Shown here piece after piece: positions 1-7,815 of a stretch of 64,000 nt of DNA (its first letter is position 1; the number at the start of each line of letters is the position of its first letter). The notes below the pieces were generated by a model. The model was not told the origin of the DNA, did no database searches, and worked only from the letters and a program-made list of their open reading frames with translations. Location: positions 1 to 64,000 of the forward strand of contig CAMKRZ010000004.1 in the NCBI GenBank assembly GCA_946415315.1. The letters are read 5' to 3'. A program made the position numbers and the translations under genes. This stretch comes from an uncultured Lachnoclostridium sp. (GTDB lineage: Bacteria > Bacillota > Clostridia > Lachnospirales > Lachnospiraceae).

Positions 1-99
1 TGTACCATCTCTGATACAGAACTCTTGATGCTGTCATCTTAACTTAATGACATTGACCGATGTCGGTGCCTTTTTTTGCTTGTAGTTCAGATGTCCTGT

Positions 100-1344
100 T
101 TACCGGTGATCCTGATACCATGCTCCGAATCGAGTGAACGCATCGTCGCCGAAGAGGCTTTTGAAAACCTCGGCCTGTTTCTGAATGGCGGCATCGTCCA
201 TGGTGACGAAGGAAAACCCGGTCCTCATCGGGAAACCGGCCGCCGTAAGAGCATCGGCGTAATCTCGCATGAAGGATTTTCCGTAGGTTTCCTCGAGGAA
301 GAGGCAGATCATTCTTCCCAGCGTATACTCATCGCCGCGGTCCGCATGGGAAAGGTCACGGTAATCGTTGAGGAAAATGGCTTCCGCATTTTCCGGAGTC
401 ACTTTGTCCTGTACCTGGGAGGACAGATACAAACACTCCAAAGAACTCGCAAAGTCCTCGGATTTATCTGCGAGGGCGGTGAGCACTTTCTCCTCATAGT
501 AATCGGCACAGCCCTCCAGAATGATGTCGGTATAGGTGGCGTATCGCATGGTGAGGCAGTGGGTAAGCTCGTGCACAAGAGTGCCGTAAGCGCAGAAGGA
601 ATGCCGTCTCCAGTCTGCTGTGCGGTAGGAATCGACGGAGTTCCAGATCTCTTCGCTGAGAAGGTCATAGGAGTAGAACTCGCAGGTGCTCTCAAAAGCG
701 CAGGAAAGAAGAGCCTCGTCTTTTTTGTCCGCAAAGACATAGATGCCGACTTTCTTTCCGACAGAAATGTCGCCCCAGGGATTATAGCCGTAACGGATGG
801 TGCAGCAGTCAACGCCTATCGGTTTTTCGCTGCAGTTGAGAAAACTCATCCCGGTTTCCTGCTCGAGAGCGTCGATGATGAGCTCCACGTTCTTGCAGAA
901 GTCGCCGGGAAGGTCGAGATCCGTGTCGAAAAAAATGAAGCATTTGTCGCCCTCGTAGTAGCATAAGCGGTCGGTGACGGTGTGATTGTCGCGGTTTCCG
1001 CTGAGAGTGATGGGATGGCAACCGACGGTTGTGGGTCTGTCGTCATCAAGCGGAGGCTCCACATAGTATGTCGGAGTCGGCTCCGGTGTGGTCGTCAGCT
1101 CGGGAGTCGGGGCTTCCGTAGGCGCGACGGTCGGTGTGGGGCTTTCGACAGTGGGAGTTGCGGTCTCCGTCGGAGTGACGCTCTCTGTCAGGGCGGGCGT
1201 GTCCGTCGGCACAGCGGCAGCGGTCGGTGTCGTCTGTCCGGCAGAGGGCGTTTTTGTGCCGTTTTCACCGGAATTTTGCGATTCGCAGGCAAATGCCGAC
1301 AGCGCAAGAAGCAGAGTCAGGACAAGAAGCAAGAGCTTTTTCAT
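100..1344 (-). CDS. Secreted lipoprotein with HExxH metallopeptidase-like domain
   Basis: The protein has 414 residues. It starts with a hydrophobic signal ending in Cys20 (context LSAFAC), a plausible though not ideal lipobox, so it is probably a surface lipoprotein. A Thr/Pro/Glu-rich linker covers about residues 30-95. The C-terminal domain carries HELTH near residue 258 and EGCADYY about 18 residues later, the spacing of gluzincin zinc peptidases (two His and a downstream Glu as ligands, Glu of HExxH as the base). The ATG has GAGGGAG about 10 nt upstream. It lies 83 bp downstream of the carboxypeptidase gene on the same strand and may be the last gene of that operon. The substrate is unknown. 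The fold is inferred from motif spacing only. Confidence 0.7.
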   Translation of the reverse strand: MKKLLLLVLTLLLALSAFACESQNSGENGTKTPSAGQTTPTAAAVPTDTPALTESVTPTETATPTVESPTPTVAPTEAPTPELTTTPEPTPTYYVEPPLDDDRPTTVGCHPITLSGNRDNHTVTDRLCYYEGDKCFIFFDTDLDLPGDFCKNVELIIDALEQETGMSFLNCSEKPIGVDCCTIRYGYNPWGDISVGKKVGIYVFADKKDEALLSCAFESTCEFYSYDLLSEEIWNSVDSYRTADWRRHSFCAYGTLVHELTHCLTMRYATYTDIILEGCADYYEEKVLTALADKSEDFASSLECLYLSSQVQDKVTPENAEAIFLNDYRDLSHADRGDEYTLGRMICLFLEETYGKSFMRDYADALTAAGFPMRTGFSFVTMDDAAIQKQAEVFKSLFGDDAFTRFGAWYQDHR

Positions 1345-1427
1345 GTGTGGTTTTCTCCCTCAAAAAGAATATATACACCCGAAGAAACTGTTTTTATCCG
1401 GAATGGCGCAGGCATTCGGGTGAAAGA

Positions 1428-3038
1428 TTATAACCGCTTTGTCACGCGGTTTTTGCGTCTGCGGCGACGCGGAAGCACGATGAAAATGACGATCACGCAG
1501 GGCAGGAACAGCGCGGTGAAAATACCTGCGCCGAGAAGCCTTGCTTTTGCGCGCACGGACCAGGAGCCGAGGAACCCGGAGGTATCCTCCTGCTTCTTAA
1601 GTGACGTGGAAGGGGTCAGCCGTGCGTACGGAGTGGGAGTCGCGTATGTTCCCGGGTCAGCGCTGCCGCCGGCGGGTGTCGGCGAAGGGGAAGGAGTCGG
1701 CGTGATGCTCGGGATCAGGTAGGAATTGTCGATGACGACGCCCTCCCCGCCCTGTGATTTCAGCATCGACGGCGGCACCAGGAAGTACGGCCACACCGCG
1801 TCAAATTCAGTCTGTGACATCGGAAATTCCGGGTTGTTGTACAGGATGCCGGCGTTTCCGACGCGGTGACCCTGGTAGAGGTACACCACGTGGCCGATGA
1901 CATTTTCCCCGTGAACGTATTCGGAAGGGAGATTGTACTCCACCGTTTTCGTGAGCGTCGAGGCGTCCGCGCCGCGCGGCAGCACGATGGTGGAGTTGCG
2001 GTCGATGTAGATGAGGTCGCCGCTTCCGTCGTCGAACATCGTGCAGTAGTCGAAGAGGCCGGAGTAGTTCTCGTTCACGGCGCTCTCAATCTCTTTCATG
2101 GAAAATGCTTTGTAATTCTCAAACGCGTAGTTGATCGCAGACACGGTGTCGTCGTAGGCGGCGTCGTTGCCGGAGCAACCGAGCACGATCGCGACGACGG
2201 GCATTCCCTCACGCTCCGCGTAGGTGCACAGGGAATAGGTCTTGTCCGCCGCCTGTCCGCCCGTCTTGCCGGCGGTGGCGTACTCATATTTCTTCGTCTT
2301 GCGGATGAACTGGTGCGTCTGCGCGATCACGCGGTGTTCCTTGAGGTTGGTCTGCGGAATGTCGTACCAGCTCGACGACGTGATCTTGTTGTAAAGGGCG
2401 TTTCGCGCGAGCTCACAGGCGACAAGTCCGAGGTCGTACGCGCAGGACGTCTGCTTCGTGTTGTCGGTTCCGGTCGCGCTGGAGAAGTCGGAATTGACGG
2501 CGCCCAGCTCACTCATACGCTTGTTCATCATCTCGTAGAACGGCTTGATCTTTCCACCGCCCATTTTCTCACCGAGCGCGTACGAAACCTCGTCCGCGGA
2601 GGCAACGAGCATGGCGTAGAGAGCGTCCTGAACGGAGATGCGCTCATTTTCCACGATACCGACGCGGGTCACGTTCGTGCCGATCCCGTGGATGGCCTGG
2701 TAGGAAAATGAGACTGTGTCCGCGGGGTTCAGCGTCTCGAGGGCCAGCAGCGCGGTCACCAGCTTGGTCAGGCTTGTGGGCGAGCAGGCCTCGGTCGCGT
2801 TCTTCGCGTAGAGCACGGCGCCTGAGCCGACCTCCATGACGATGGCGTATTTGGCGCCGATCTGGGGTCCGCCCTCCAGGACGGGATCCGCGACGCCGGC
2901 CGAGGTGGGCGGAGCAAGCGTGTTGCCTGCGGGCGATGCGAGCGCAACGTTAGCCGGAATCATGCCGAAAACGGCGGTTCCGATGATCAGGAGAACCGCC
3001 GCTAACGCGAGCAATCGTTTGTTCCGTGGATATTTCAA
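1428..3038 (-). CDS. D-alanyl-D-alanine carboxypeptidase (PBP5/S11 type), membrane anchored
   Basis: A serine penicillin-binding protein of the S11 family, which trims the terminal D-Ala from peptidoglycan stem peptides outside the membrane. It has a signal sequence (about residues 8-35), then the active-site S89-L-T-K92 tetrad and the K258-T-G box. The second motif, normally S-x-N, reads S147-A-D149, an unusual Asn-to-Asp change. After the catalytic and C-terminal beta domains come a Pro/Ser/Thr-rich stalk (about 445-490) and one membrane helix (about 500-522) with an Arg/Lys-rich tail, replacing the amphipathic anchor of classical PBP5. The start is TTG, chosen because TGAGGT lies 6 nt upstream and a signal peptide follows at once. 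It sits 8 bp after the araD-like gene, so the two are co-transcribed. Confidence 0.88.
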   Translation of the reverse strand: MKYPRNKRLLALAAVLLIIGTAVFGMIPANVALASPAGNTLAPPTSAGVADPVLEGGPQIGAKYAIVMEVGSGAVLYAKNATEACSPTSLTKLVTALLALETLNPADTVSFSYQAIHGIGTNVTRVGIVENERISVQDALYAMLVASADEVSYALGEKMGGGKIKPFYEMMNKRMSELGAVNSDFSSATGTDNTKQTSCAYDLGLVACELARNALYNKITSSSWYDIPQTNLKEHRVIAQTHQFIRKTKKYEYATAGKTGGQAADKTYSLCTYAEREGMPVVAIVLGCSGNDAAYDDTVSAINYAFENYKAFSMKEIESAVNENYSGLFDYCTMFDDGSGDLIYIDRNSTIVLPRGADASTLTKTVEYNLPSEYVHGENVIGHVVYLYQGHRVGNAGILYNNPEFPMSQTEFDAVWPYFLVPPSMLKSQGGEGVVIDNSYLIPSITPTPSPSPTPAGGSADPGTYATPTPYARLTPSTSLKKQEDTSGFLGSWSVRAKARLLGAGIFTALFLPCVIVIFIVLPRRRRRKNRVTKRL

Positions 3039-3046
3039 AGGTTACC

Positions 3047-3742
3047 TCAGTTCTGTCCGTAGTAAGCGTTCGGGCCGTGCTTGCGAAGGAAGTGCTTGTC
3101 GAGCAGTTCCTGCTGCATGCAGGGGGCGTCACCGATCAGCATCTGGCTGTGCATCGCCATGTAGGCGAGCTCCTCGAGCACGACGGCGTTGTGAACGGCC
3201 TCGGCAGGGGAGGTGCCCCATGTGAACGGACCGTGGGAACGCACCAACACGGCGGGGATGTTGAGCGGCTCAATTCCTCGCTTTTGGAAAGTCTCGATGA
3301 TGACGTTGCCGGTCTCAAGCTCGTAGTCACCGGCGATCTCCTCAGGCGTCATGTAACGCGTGCAGGGGATGTCGCCGTAGAAGTAGTCACCGTGCGTCGT
3401 GCCGCCCGCGACAATGTCGAGGCATGCCTGCGCATAGGTCGTCGCGTTGCGGCTGTGCGTGTGCACAACGCCGCGGACACCGGGCCATGCGCGGTAGAGC
3501 GCGAGGTGGGTGGGCGTATCGGAGGAGGGCTTCTTGGTGCCCTCGACAATCTTGCCGTTGAGGTCAACGACAACCATGTCGTCCACGGTCATGCCGTCGT
3601 ACGACACTCCCGAAGGCTTGATGACGACGAGGCCGGACTCAGGGTCGTAGCCGGAGACGTTGCCCCAGGTGAAGGTGACAAGTCCGTATTTGGGAAGCTC
3701 AAGATTGGCTTCCAGAACGTCTTTTTTCAGTTGCTCTAACAT
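3047..3742 (-). CDS. araD: L-ribulose-5-phosphate 4-epimerase (class II aldolase family)
   Basis: A 231-residue protein of the AraD/FucA family, the usual length for L-ribulose-5-phosphate 4-epimerase, which converts L-ribulose-5-P to D-xylulose-5-P. Visible family motifs are TWGNVSG near residue 29 (phosphate binding), KPSGV near 43, and the zinc-ligand cluster VHTHSR near residue 95, with a further His in the C-terminal half (RSHGPFTWG). AGGAG lies 9 nt before the ATG. No other arabinose gene is nearby: its neighbours are an ABC ATPase (20-bp gap) and a carboxypeptidase (8-bp gap). The operon therefore does not prove arabinose as the substrate; a related pentulose- or aldolase-type role is possible. 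Confidence 0.85.
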   Translation of the reverse strand: MLEQLKKDVLEANLELPKYGLVTFTWGNVSGYDPESGLVVIKPSGVSYDGMTVDDMVVVDLNGKIVEGTKKPSSDTPTHLALYRAWPGVRGVVHTHSRNATTYAQACLDIVAGGTTHGDYFYGDIPCTRYMTPEEIAGDYELETGNVIIETFQKRGIEPLNIPAVLVRSHGPFTWGTSPAEAVHNAVVLEELAYMAMHSQMLIGDAPCMQQELLDKHFLRKHGPNAYYGQN

Positions 3743-3762
3743 AGATCGATCTCCTGTCTGTA

Positions 3763-4497
3763 TTATTCATCCGGCGGGAAGAACAGTTTCGCTTCCTCGC
3801 TCGCCATGTACTGTGCGGTGGTTCCGAAAAATGCGTGCTCCCCCGCGACATGCAGGATCTTGGAGGAGTTGACGACGGCGCTGTTGATATCGTGCGTGAC
3901 CATGATGATGGTCATGCCGTCGTTCCGGTTCAGTTCGCGCAACGTCTCGTAAAGCTCGGCGGCAGCGGCGGGATCGAGACCGGTGATCGGCTCGTCGAGC
4001 ATGAGGATCTCATGCGCTGCCAGGAGGCTGCGGGCGAGCAGCACGCGCTGCTGCTGACCGCCGGAAAGCTCGCGGTAACTGCGGCCGGACAAGTCCTCGA
4101 TGTGGAGTTTCCGGAGCACGTCGGCGGCCTGCTGTTTATCCTTCTTCGTGAAAAACGGCCACCAGCCCTTCTTGCCGAGAAGACCGGTCATGACGACCTC
4201 GCGGACCGTCGCCGGAAAATCCCGCTGCATCTCGCTCATCTGCGGCAGATATCCGATGCAACCGCTTCCCTTGCTGCAGTTGATACGGATGTCTCCTTTT
4301 AAGGGACGAAGGAGCCCGAGCATCGTTTTCATGAGCGTCGATTTGCCGGATCCGTTCTCCCCGACGATGCTCACGTAGTCGCCCGGATAAATCTCAAAAT
4401 TCAGGTCCGGGATCACGGTCTGATTGTCGTACCCGAGCGACGCATGGTCGCAAATGACGATGGGTGTGTGCTTGTCGCAACAGCAATTGTCCTGCAT
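3763..4497 (-). CDS. ABC transporter ATP-binding protein, zinc/manganese (ZnuC/MntB) type
   Basis: A 244-residue ABC ATPase powering uptake of a metal ion, judged by similarity to the ZnuC/MntB group. Seen: Walker [10 protein letters not shown] near residue 46, the ABC signature LSGGQQQR, Walker B LMLDEP, and the switch His in VTHD. The N-terminus contains CCCDKH, a plausible metal-binding cluster unusual in the family. I use the ATG at 4497 rather than an upstream in-frame one because GGAGG lies 5-7 nt before it and the family N-terminus begins there. No permease or solute-binding gene is adjacent, so its partners are elsewhere or it is an orphan. It is the first gene of the leftward operon and has a good promoter. 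Confidence 0.85.
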   Translation of the reverse strand: MQDNCCCDKHTPIVICDHASLGYDNQTVIPDLNFEIYPGDYVSIVGENGSGKSTLMKTMLGLLRPLKGDIRINCSKGSGCIGYLPQMSEMQRDFPATVREVVMTGLLGKKGWWPFFTKKDKQQAADVLRKLHIEDLSGRSYRELSGGQQQRVLLARSLLAAHEILMLDEPITGLDPAAAAELYETLRELNRNDGMTIIMVTHDINSAVVNSSKILHVAGEHAFFGTTAQYMASEEAKLFFPPDE

Positions 4498-4601
4498 GGA
4501 GGCCTCCGTTGTGGGAAAAATGTGAGCCCGCACGGGAAAGACCGGACGATGCTCTCGCATGCCGCGCGGCGCTCCGCGGGGCGGCTGACTCCCACGATGT
4601 C

Positions 4602-4630
4602 ATCATACCCATTCGGGGTCCGAAAGTCAA
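4602..4630 (-). promoter_or_regulatory. Sigma-A-type promoter for the leftward ABC ATPase operon
   Basis: Reading leftward, TTGACT (4630-4625) and TATGAT (4607-4602) are separated by exactly 17 bp. Transcription would begin near 4595, leaving a leader of about 100 nt before the ATG at 4497. No clear Zur or MntR palindrome was recognised. Confidence 0.7.
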
Positions 4631-4790
4631 TATGAACGCATGGTTTTGGGGGCGTTTCCGAGGGTGCGGTCCGGGGAGAGAAGCGCCGTACAGCGGAGAA
4701 AACGAGCATTTTCCGAAGAAAAGAAACGGGAACCGGCGTCGCGCTCTGTGATATTTGCACACGGAAATGCGAAAAGTACCGCGAAAACAC

Positions 4791-4819
4791 TTGCAAAAGC
4801 GCGGAAAATACGATATATT
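4791..4819 (+). promoter_or_regulatory. Sigma-A-type promoter for the zinc-ribbon protein gene
   Basis: TTGCAA (4791-4796) and TATATT (4814-4819) are 17 bp apart, about 90 nt upstream of the ATG at 4910. The 412-bp gap 4498-4909 holds this promoter, the divergent one at 4602-4630, and no other recognisable gene. Confidence 0.65.
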
Positions 4820-4909
4820 CATTTGTGTATGGGCGCTGGCATACGCTTCGGGGGAATTTGTCCGCGGCAAGCCTGCCCGGCAAATAATATGAGAAAGGAA
4901 GAAAAAGAT

Positions 4910-5701
4910 ATGTTCTGTACAAAATGTGGCAATCAGATTCCTGACGGCTCCGCTGTATGCCCGATCTGCGGCGCTCAGTTTGCAGCACCTCAGCCGGCAC
5001 CTCAGCCCGTGCCTCAGGCAGCACCTGTTGCACCGGTTGCTCCGGCTCAGAAGTCGAAGAAGATCGGCAACGGCAAGCTTCCGATCATCATCGGCGCAGC
5101 TGCAGCGGTTGTTGTTCTTGTGGTAGTTCTGGTTCTCCTTCTCTCCGGTGGCCCGAAGAGCGTTGTAAAGAAGTACATTAAGAAAGAGCTTGCGGCTCAG
5201 GAAGAGCAGGCGAAAGCGGAGGAAAAAATCCTCGGTGATTACTATGACATCGTGGAAGATATGAACGATCTTACGCTTCTGAAAAACAAGTCGGCGAAGA
5301 AGAAGTTGAAGCTCGACAAGGAAAAGGAAGAAAAGGAAGTTGAGATGACCTGGGAGATCACGGACTACGAGAAGTTCGGTGATGGTGATAAGGCATTCCA
5401 GGGTCTCGTTCGTAAGCTTGAGCTGGAAGACGGCGCGACGATCAAGTCCATTTCGAAGATCGCGATTGTTGAGGTTAAGTGGTTCGATAAGAACGACAAG
5501 AAGAACGACGACAATACTACCTATCAGTATTACACCTGCGTAAAGCTTTCCGGTACCTGGTATTTCTACCAGCGCTCTTCGAAGATGAAGGGTGACGCCG
5601 AGAACGCAAAGATCCAGAAGCAGGCGAACGCGTTGGCAGAGTATCTTGAGATGGATTGGAACAAGGATGACAAGTCCTGGGTTCCGAAGTCCGGCAAGTA
5701 A
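4910..5701 (+). CDS. Zinc-ribbon, single-pass membrane protein of unknown function
   Basis: A 263-residue protein. Residues 1-22 form a zinc ribbon (CTKCG and CPICG pairs) of the kind found at the N-terminus of many Clostridia membrane proteins. A Pro/Ala/Gln-rich stretch follows, then one membrane helix at about residues 58-82 and a Lys/Glu-rich extracytoplasmic domain of about 180 residues ending near a GTWYFYQR motif. The start is the ATG with AAAGGAAG 8-9 nt upstream, directly before the ribbon. The outer domain resembles that of the next gene in order and in its closing GKWY/GTWY motif, so the two may be distant paralogs. The function is not known. Confidence 0.75.
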   Translation: MFCTKCGNQIPDGSAVCPICGAQFAAPQPAPQPVPQAAPVAPVAPAQKSKKIGNGKLPIIIGAAAAVVVLVVVLVLLLSGGPKSVVKKYIKKELAAQEEQAKAEEKILGDYYDIVEDMNDLTLLKNKSAKKKLKLDKEKEEKEVEMTWEITDYEKFGDGDKAFQGLVRKLELEDGATIKSISKIAIVEVKWFDKNDKKNDDNTTYQYYTCVKLSGTWYFYQRSSKMKGDAENAKIQKQANALAEYLEMDWNKDDKSWVPKSGK

Positions 5702-5750
5702 TCTGTTCCTGAGCGGCAGTTGCAGTTTTTGCTGACTATGTATTTGTTTA

Positions 5751-5784
5751 CCCCGGGCCGCGCTGCGGTCCGGGGGATATTTTT
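5751..5784 (+). terminator. Intrinsic terminator
   Basis: An 11-bp stem, CCCCGGGCCGC paired with GCGGTCCGGGG (one G-U), followed by a T-rich tail at 5780-5784. It ends the zinc-ribbon gene; the next gene starts only 11 nt after it. Confidence 0.8.
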
Positions 5785-5795
5785 AGGTATTGAGT

Positions 5796-6431
5796 ATGAA
5801 GAGTGATAAACCCCGGAAGAAAATGTCCACGGCAACGAAGGCGCTGATCGCGATCGCGGTCGTTGCCGCCGTCCTGTCGGTGGTAACCGTAATTTTGCTG
5901 AAGACGTTGTATAATCCGCATCGCAGCTCGAAGAACGCGGCCAATGCGGCGTTTGACGCGGTCTATAAGTGTAACTTCAACGATTTCGTCGAATCGACGA
6001 TCTACAATGCGGATTGCATGACAGAACTCGGCCTCACGCTTTCCGGTCAGCTTCACAATGAGATCGAGCCGTATTTCAAAGAAGTAGGCGAATACCTCAA
6101 GAACAACGAGGAATCCTATCGCCGGACCGGCACCAAAGTTACGGAGTATTCCAGGGGAGAGGAAGGGTTCACTAAGGGAATCGACCTGATCCGCGCGGAG
6201 TATGCCGATCTGTATGACGGCGCGATCGAGAAGGTTGCCCGCGCGGAGATCGAGTTTGAGTGGAGATACCGCGATGCTGACGGCAAGAAGCAGACGGGGC
6301 GCGATTCCGATGTCAGCTGGAGCATCTGCGTGAAAGGAAAATGGTACGCAGTTCCGAGCGTGGACGAGAACTCCGAGGCGTACCAGGCGGCGCTGAATCT
6401 TGCGGATCTTGCGGAACTGGGCGAGGAGTGA
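5796..6431 (+). CDS. Single-pass membrane protein of unknown function
   Basis: A 211-residue protein with a basic cytoplasmic start, one membrane helix (about residues 12-33) and an extracytoplasmic domain that includes WSICVKGKWYAVPS near the C-terminus. That ending echoes the WYFYQRSS motif of the preceding gene. I prefer the ATG at 5796 to the TTG at 5790 because AGG at 5785-5787 is better spaced from it. There is a terminator immediately upstream, so expression may come from read-through or from a promoter I could not place. No catalytic motif is visible. Confidence 0.65.
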   Translation: MKSDKPRKKMSTATKALIAIAVVAAVLSVVTVILLKTLYNPHRSSKNAANAAFDAVYKCNFNDFVESTIYNADCMTELGLTLSGQLHNEIEPYFKEVGEYLKNNEESYRRTGTKVTEYSRGEEGFTKGIDLIRAEYADLYDGAIEKVARAEIEFEWRYRDADGKKQTGRDSDVSWSICVKGKWYAVPSVDENSEAYQAALNLADLAELGEE

Positions 6432-6606
6432 GAACGCTTTTCGGCACGGAGGGCCTGCGTCCGACGGCCGAAGTGCTGAGATGATGCAAAAACCCCGAAG
6501 ATGAGCCGTTTTCCGCATTTTTCGGAAAATGTGTCCGACAATCCGTATTTTCCCCGTAAAAATGGCGAAAAACCGCGGTTTTCCTTGTGTTTTGGCACAT
6601 TTTTGC

Positions 6607-6635
6607 TTGACTTTGCAGGCGTTTCCGTTTATAAC
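6607..6635 (+). promoter_or_regulatory. Sigma-A-type promoter for the HU gene
   Basis: TTGACT (6607-6612) and TATAAC (6630-6635) are 17 bp apart, upstream of the HU gene. The preceding 6432-6606 has no gene; it holds a 7-bp perfect hairpin TTTTCCG/CGGAAAA near 6511-6538 and two copies of the enriched GGAAAAT motif. Confidence 0.7.
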
Positions 6636-6723
6636 TGAACTGTGAGTATGATTTGCGGCTGCGCCCTGCGCGAAACCGCCGCAAACCATGGAGATATCAT
6701 AATATCACAGGAGGAACGACGTA

Positions 6724-7011
6724 ATGAATAAGACAGAATTGGTTGCAGCTATTGCTGAGAAGGCCGGCGTTAAGAAAGAAGACGCTAAGAAGATGGTCGA
6801 TGCGTTCATCGGAACCGTTACCGATACGCTTGTAGCTAAGAAGAAGGTTGTCCTTGTTGGTTTCGGTACCTTCGAAGTTAGCGAGAGACCTGCTCGTACG
6901 GGACGCAATCCCGCTAACGGCGAGACGATCAAGATCAAGGCTTCCAAGCAGCCGAAGTTCAAGGCCGGCAGCGCTCTGAAGGATGCTGTTAACAAGAAGA
7001 AGAAAAAGTAA
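6724..7011 (+). CDS. hup: HU-family histone-like DNA-binding protein
   Basis: A 95-residue protein, the normal HU length. It binds and bends DNA non-specifically as a dimer and compacts the nucleoid. The family signature is visible: MNKTELVAAIAEKAG at the start, GFGTFEV followed by RxxRxGRNP (the beta arm entering the minor groove, with the conserved Pro), and FKAGSALKDAVN near the end. A strong GGAGGAACGACG-type ribosome site precedes the ATG. It is monocistronic, between a promoter at 6607 and a terminator at 7048. Codon use is shifted towards GCT/AAG, typical of highly expressed genes. Confidence 0.97.
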   Translation: MNKTELVAAIAEKAGVKKEDAKKMVDAFIGTVTDTLVAKKKVVLVGFGTFEVSERPARTGRNPANGETIKIKASKQPKFKAGSALKDAVNKKKKK

Positions 7012-7047
7012 TTGTTAACGAGTGCCTTGTTGCATAAAGAAATCATC

Positions 7048-7082
7048 GTGGGCCGGTCGGTTGCTGACCGGCCCACTTGTTC
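7048..7082 (+). terminator. Intrinsic terminator of the HU gene
   Basis: A perfect 11-bp stem, GTGGGCCGGTC paired with GACCGGCCCAC, with a 7-nt loop and a T-rich tail (TTGTTC). Confidence 0.85.
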
Positions 7083-7192
7083 ATCCGGAGACGACTTGTC
7101 CTGATGGCGAAAGCGGCAGGGGAGGCGCGGTTCGGGACGGTTCGGACGGACCGCCCGACGGATGAAACGTATTATCGTGCGGAGGAGATACC

Positions 7193-7432
7193 ATGCGGCT
7201 TGACAAATATCTGAAGGTTTCGCGGCTGATCAAGCGGCGCACGGTCGCCAACGAGGCGTGCGACGCCGGGCGTGTCACGGTCAACGGAAAAGTTGCCCGC
7301 GCCTCCCTGGAGGTGAAAGTCGGGGACGTCATTGAGATCGGGTTCGGCAACAAGGAAGTGAAGGTTGAAGTGACTTCCGTTGCGGAGACCGTGCGCAAGG
7401 ACGAGGCGAAGGAGTTGTTCCGTTACCTGTAG
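7193..7432 (+). CDS. rqcP: S4-domain RNA-binding protein RqcP (YabO)
   Basis: A 79-residue stand-alone S4 domain. MRLDKYLKVSRLIKRR and GRVTVNGK are the diagnostic positions of the Hsp15/RqcP family, which binds peptidyl-tRNA-carrying 50S subunits and supports RqcH-driven C-terminal alanine tailing of stalled chains. The identity rests on length, the S4 motifs and position: as in Bacillus it directly precedes divIC, 12 bp away. GGAGGAG lies just before the ATG. This is the first gene of the operon rqcP-divIC-tilS-hpt-ftsH. Confidence 0.88.
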   Translation: MRLDKYLKVSRLIKRRTVANEACDAGRVTVNGKVARASLEVKVGDVIEIGFGNKEVKVEVTSVAETVRKDEAKELFRYL

Positions 7433-7444
7433 GAGACAGAAGAC

Positions 7445-7804
7445 ATGAAGAAGGGACTTGTTCCGAAAAATCACAAGCTTGCGAAGAGATCCGTCTCGGT
7501 TCTTCTCCTGCTGGTTCTGGTTGCCGGGATCAGCGCGGCGTTCATCATTTTGCGAAATGATGCGAGGGATGAATATGACCGGAAAGTTCGGGAGAAGGAG
7601 AGGCTCATCCGGCTGAAAGCGCAGGAGGAGGTTCGCTCCGAGGAGATCGAGCAGTACCGGGCGTATGTCAAGACGCGCGGTTACATGGAGGAGGTTGCCC
7701 GCGAGGTGCTGGGACTGGTGTACAAGGATGAGATCCTGTTCCGCGCGGATGACGGCACCGGTGTAACCCCGACGGCAACCCCGACAGAGAAGCCGAAAGA
7801 ATAA
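7445..7804 (+). CDS. divIC: Septum formation initiator DivIC (FtsB-like)
   Basis: A 119-residue bitopic protein: basic cytoplasmic start, one membrane helix (about residues 17-37), then a Glu/Arg-rich coiled coil (about 38-80) and the conserved ARxxLGLVYKDEILF-type segment of DivIC/FtsB. It scaffolds FtsL and DivIB in the division complex. The C-terminal tail is Thr/Pro rich. AGGAG precedes the ATG. It lies 11 bp upstream of tilS in the conserved Bacillota order. Confidence 0.85.
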   Translation: MKKGLVPKNHKLAKRSVSVLLLLVLVAGISAAFIILRNDARDEYDRKVREKERLIRLKAQEEVRSEEIEQYRAYVKTRGYMEEVAREVLGLVYKDEILFRADDGTGVTPTATPTEKPKE

Positions 7805-7815
7805 GGGAGGTTTCC

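Noticed and set aside
41-80. Terminator of a gene left of the window
   Set aside because: A run of seven T follows a GACAT/ATGTC stem of only 5 bp; too weak to claim, although a gene end to the left cannot be excluded.
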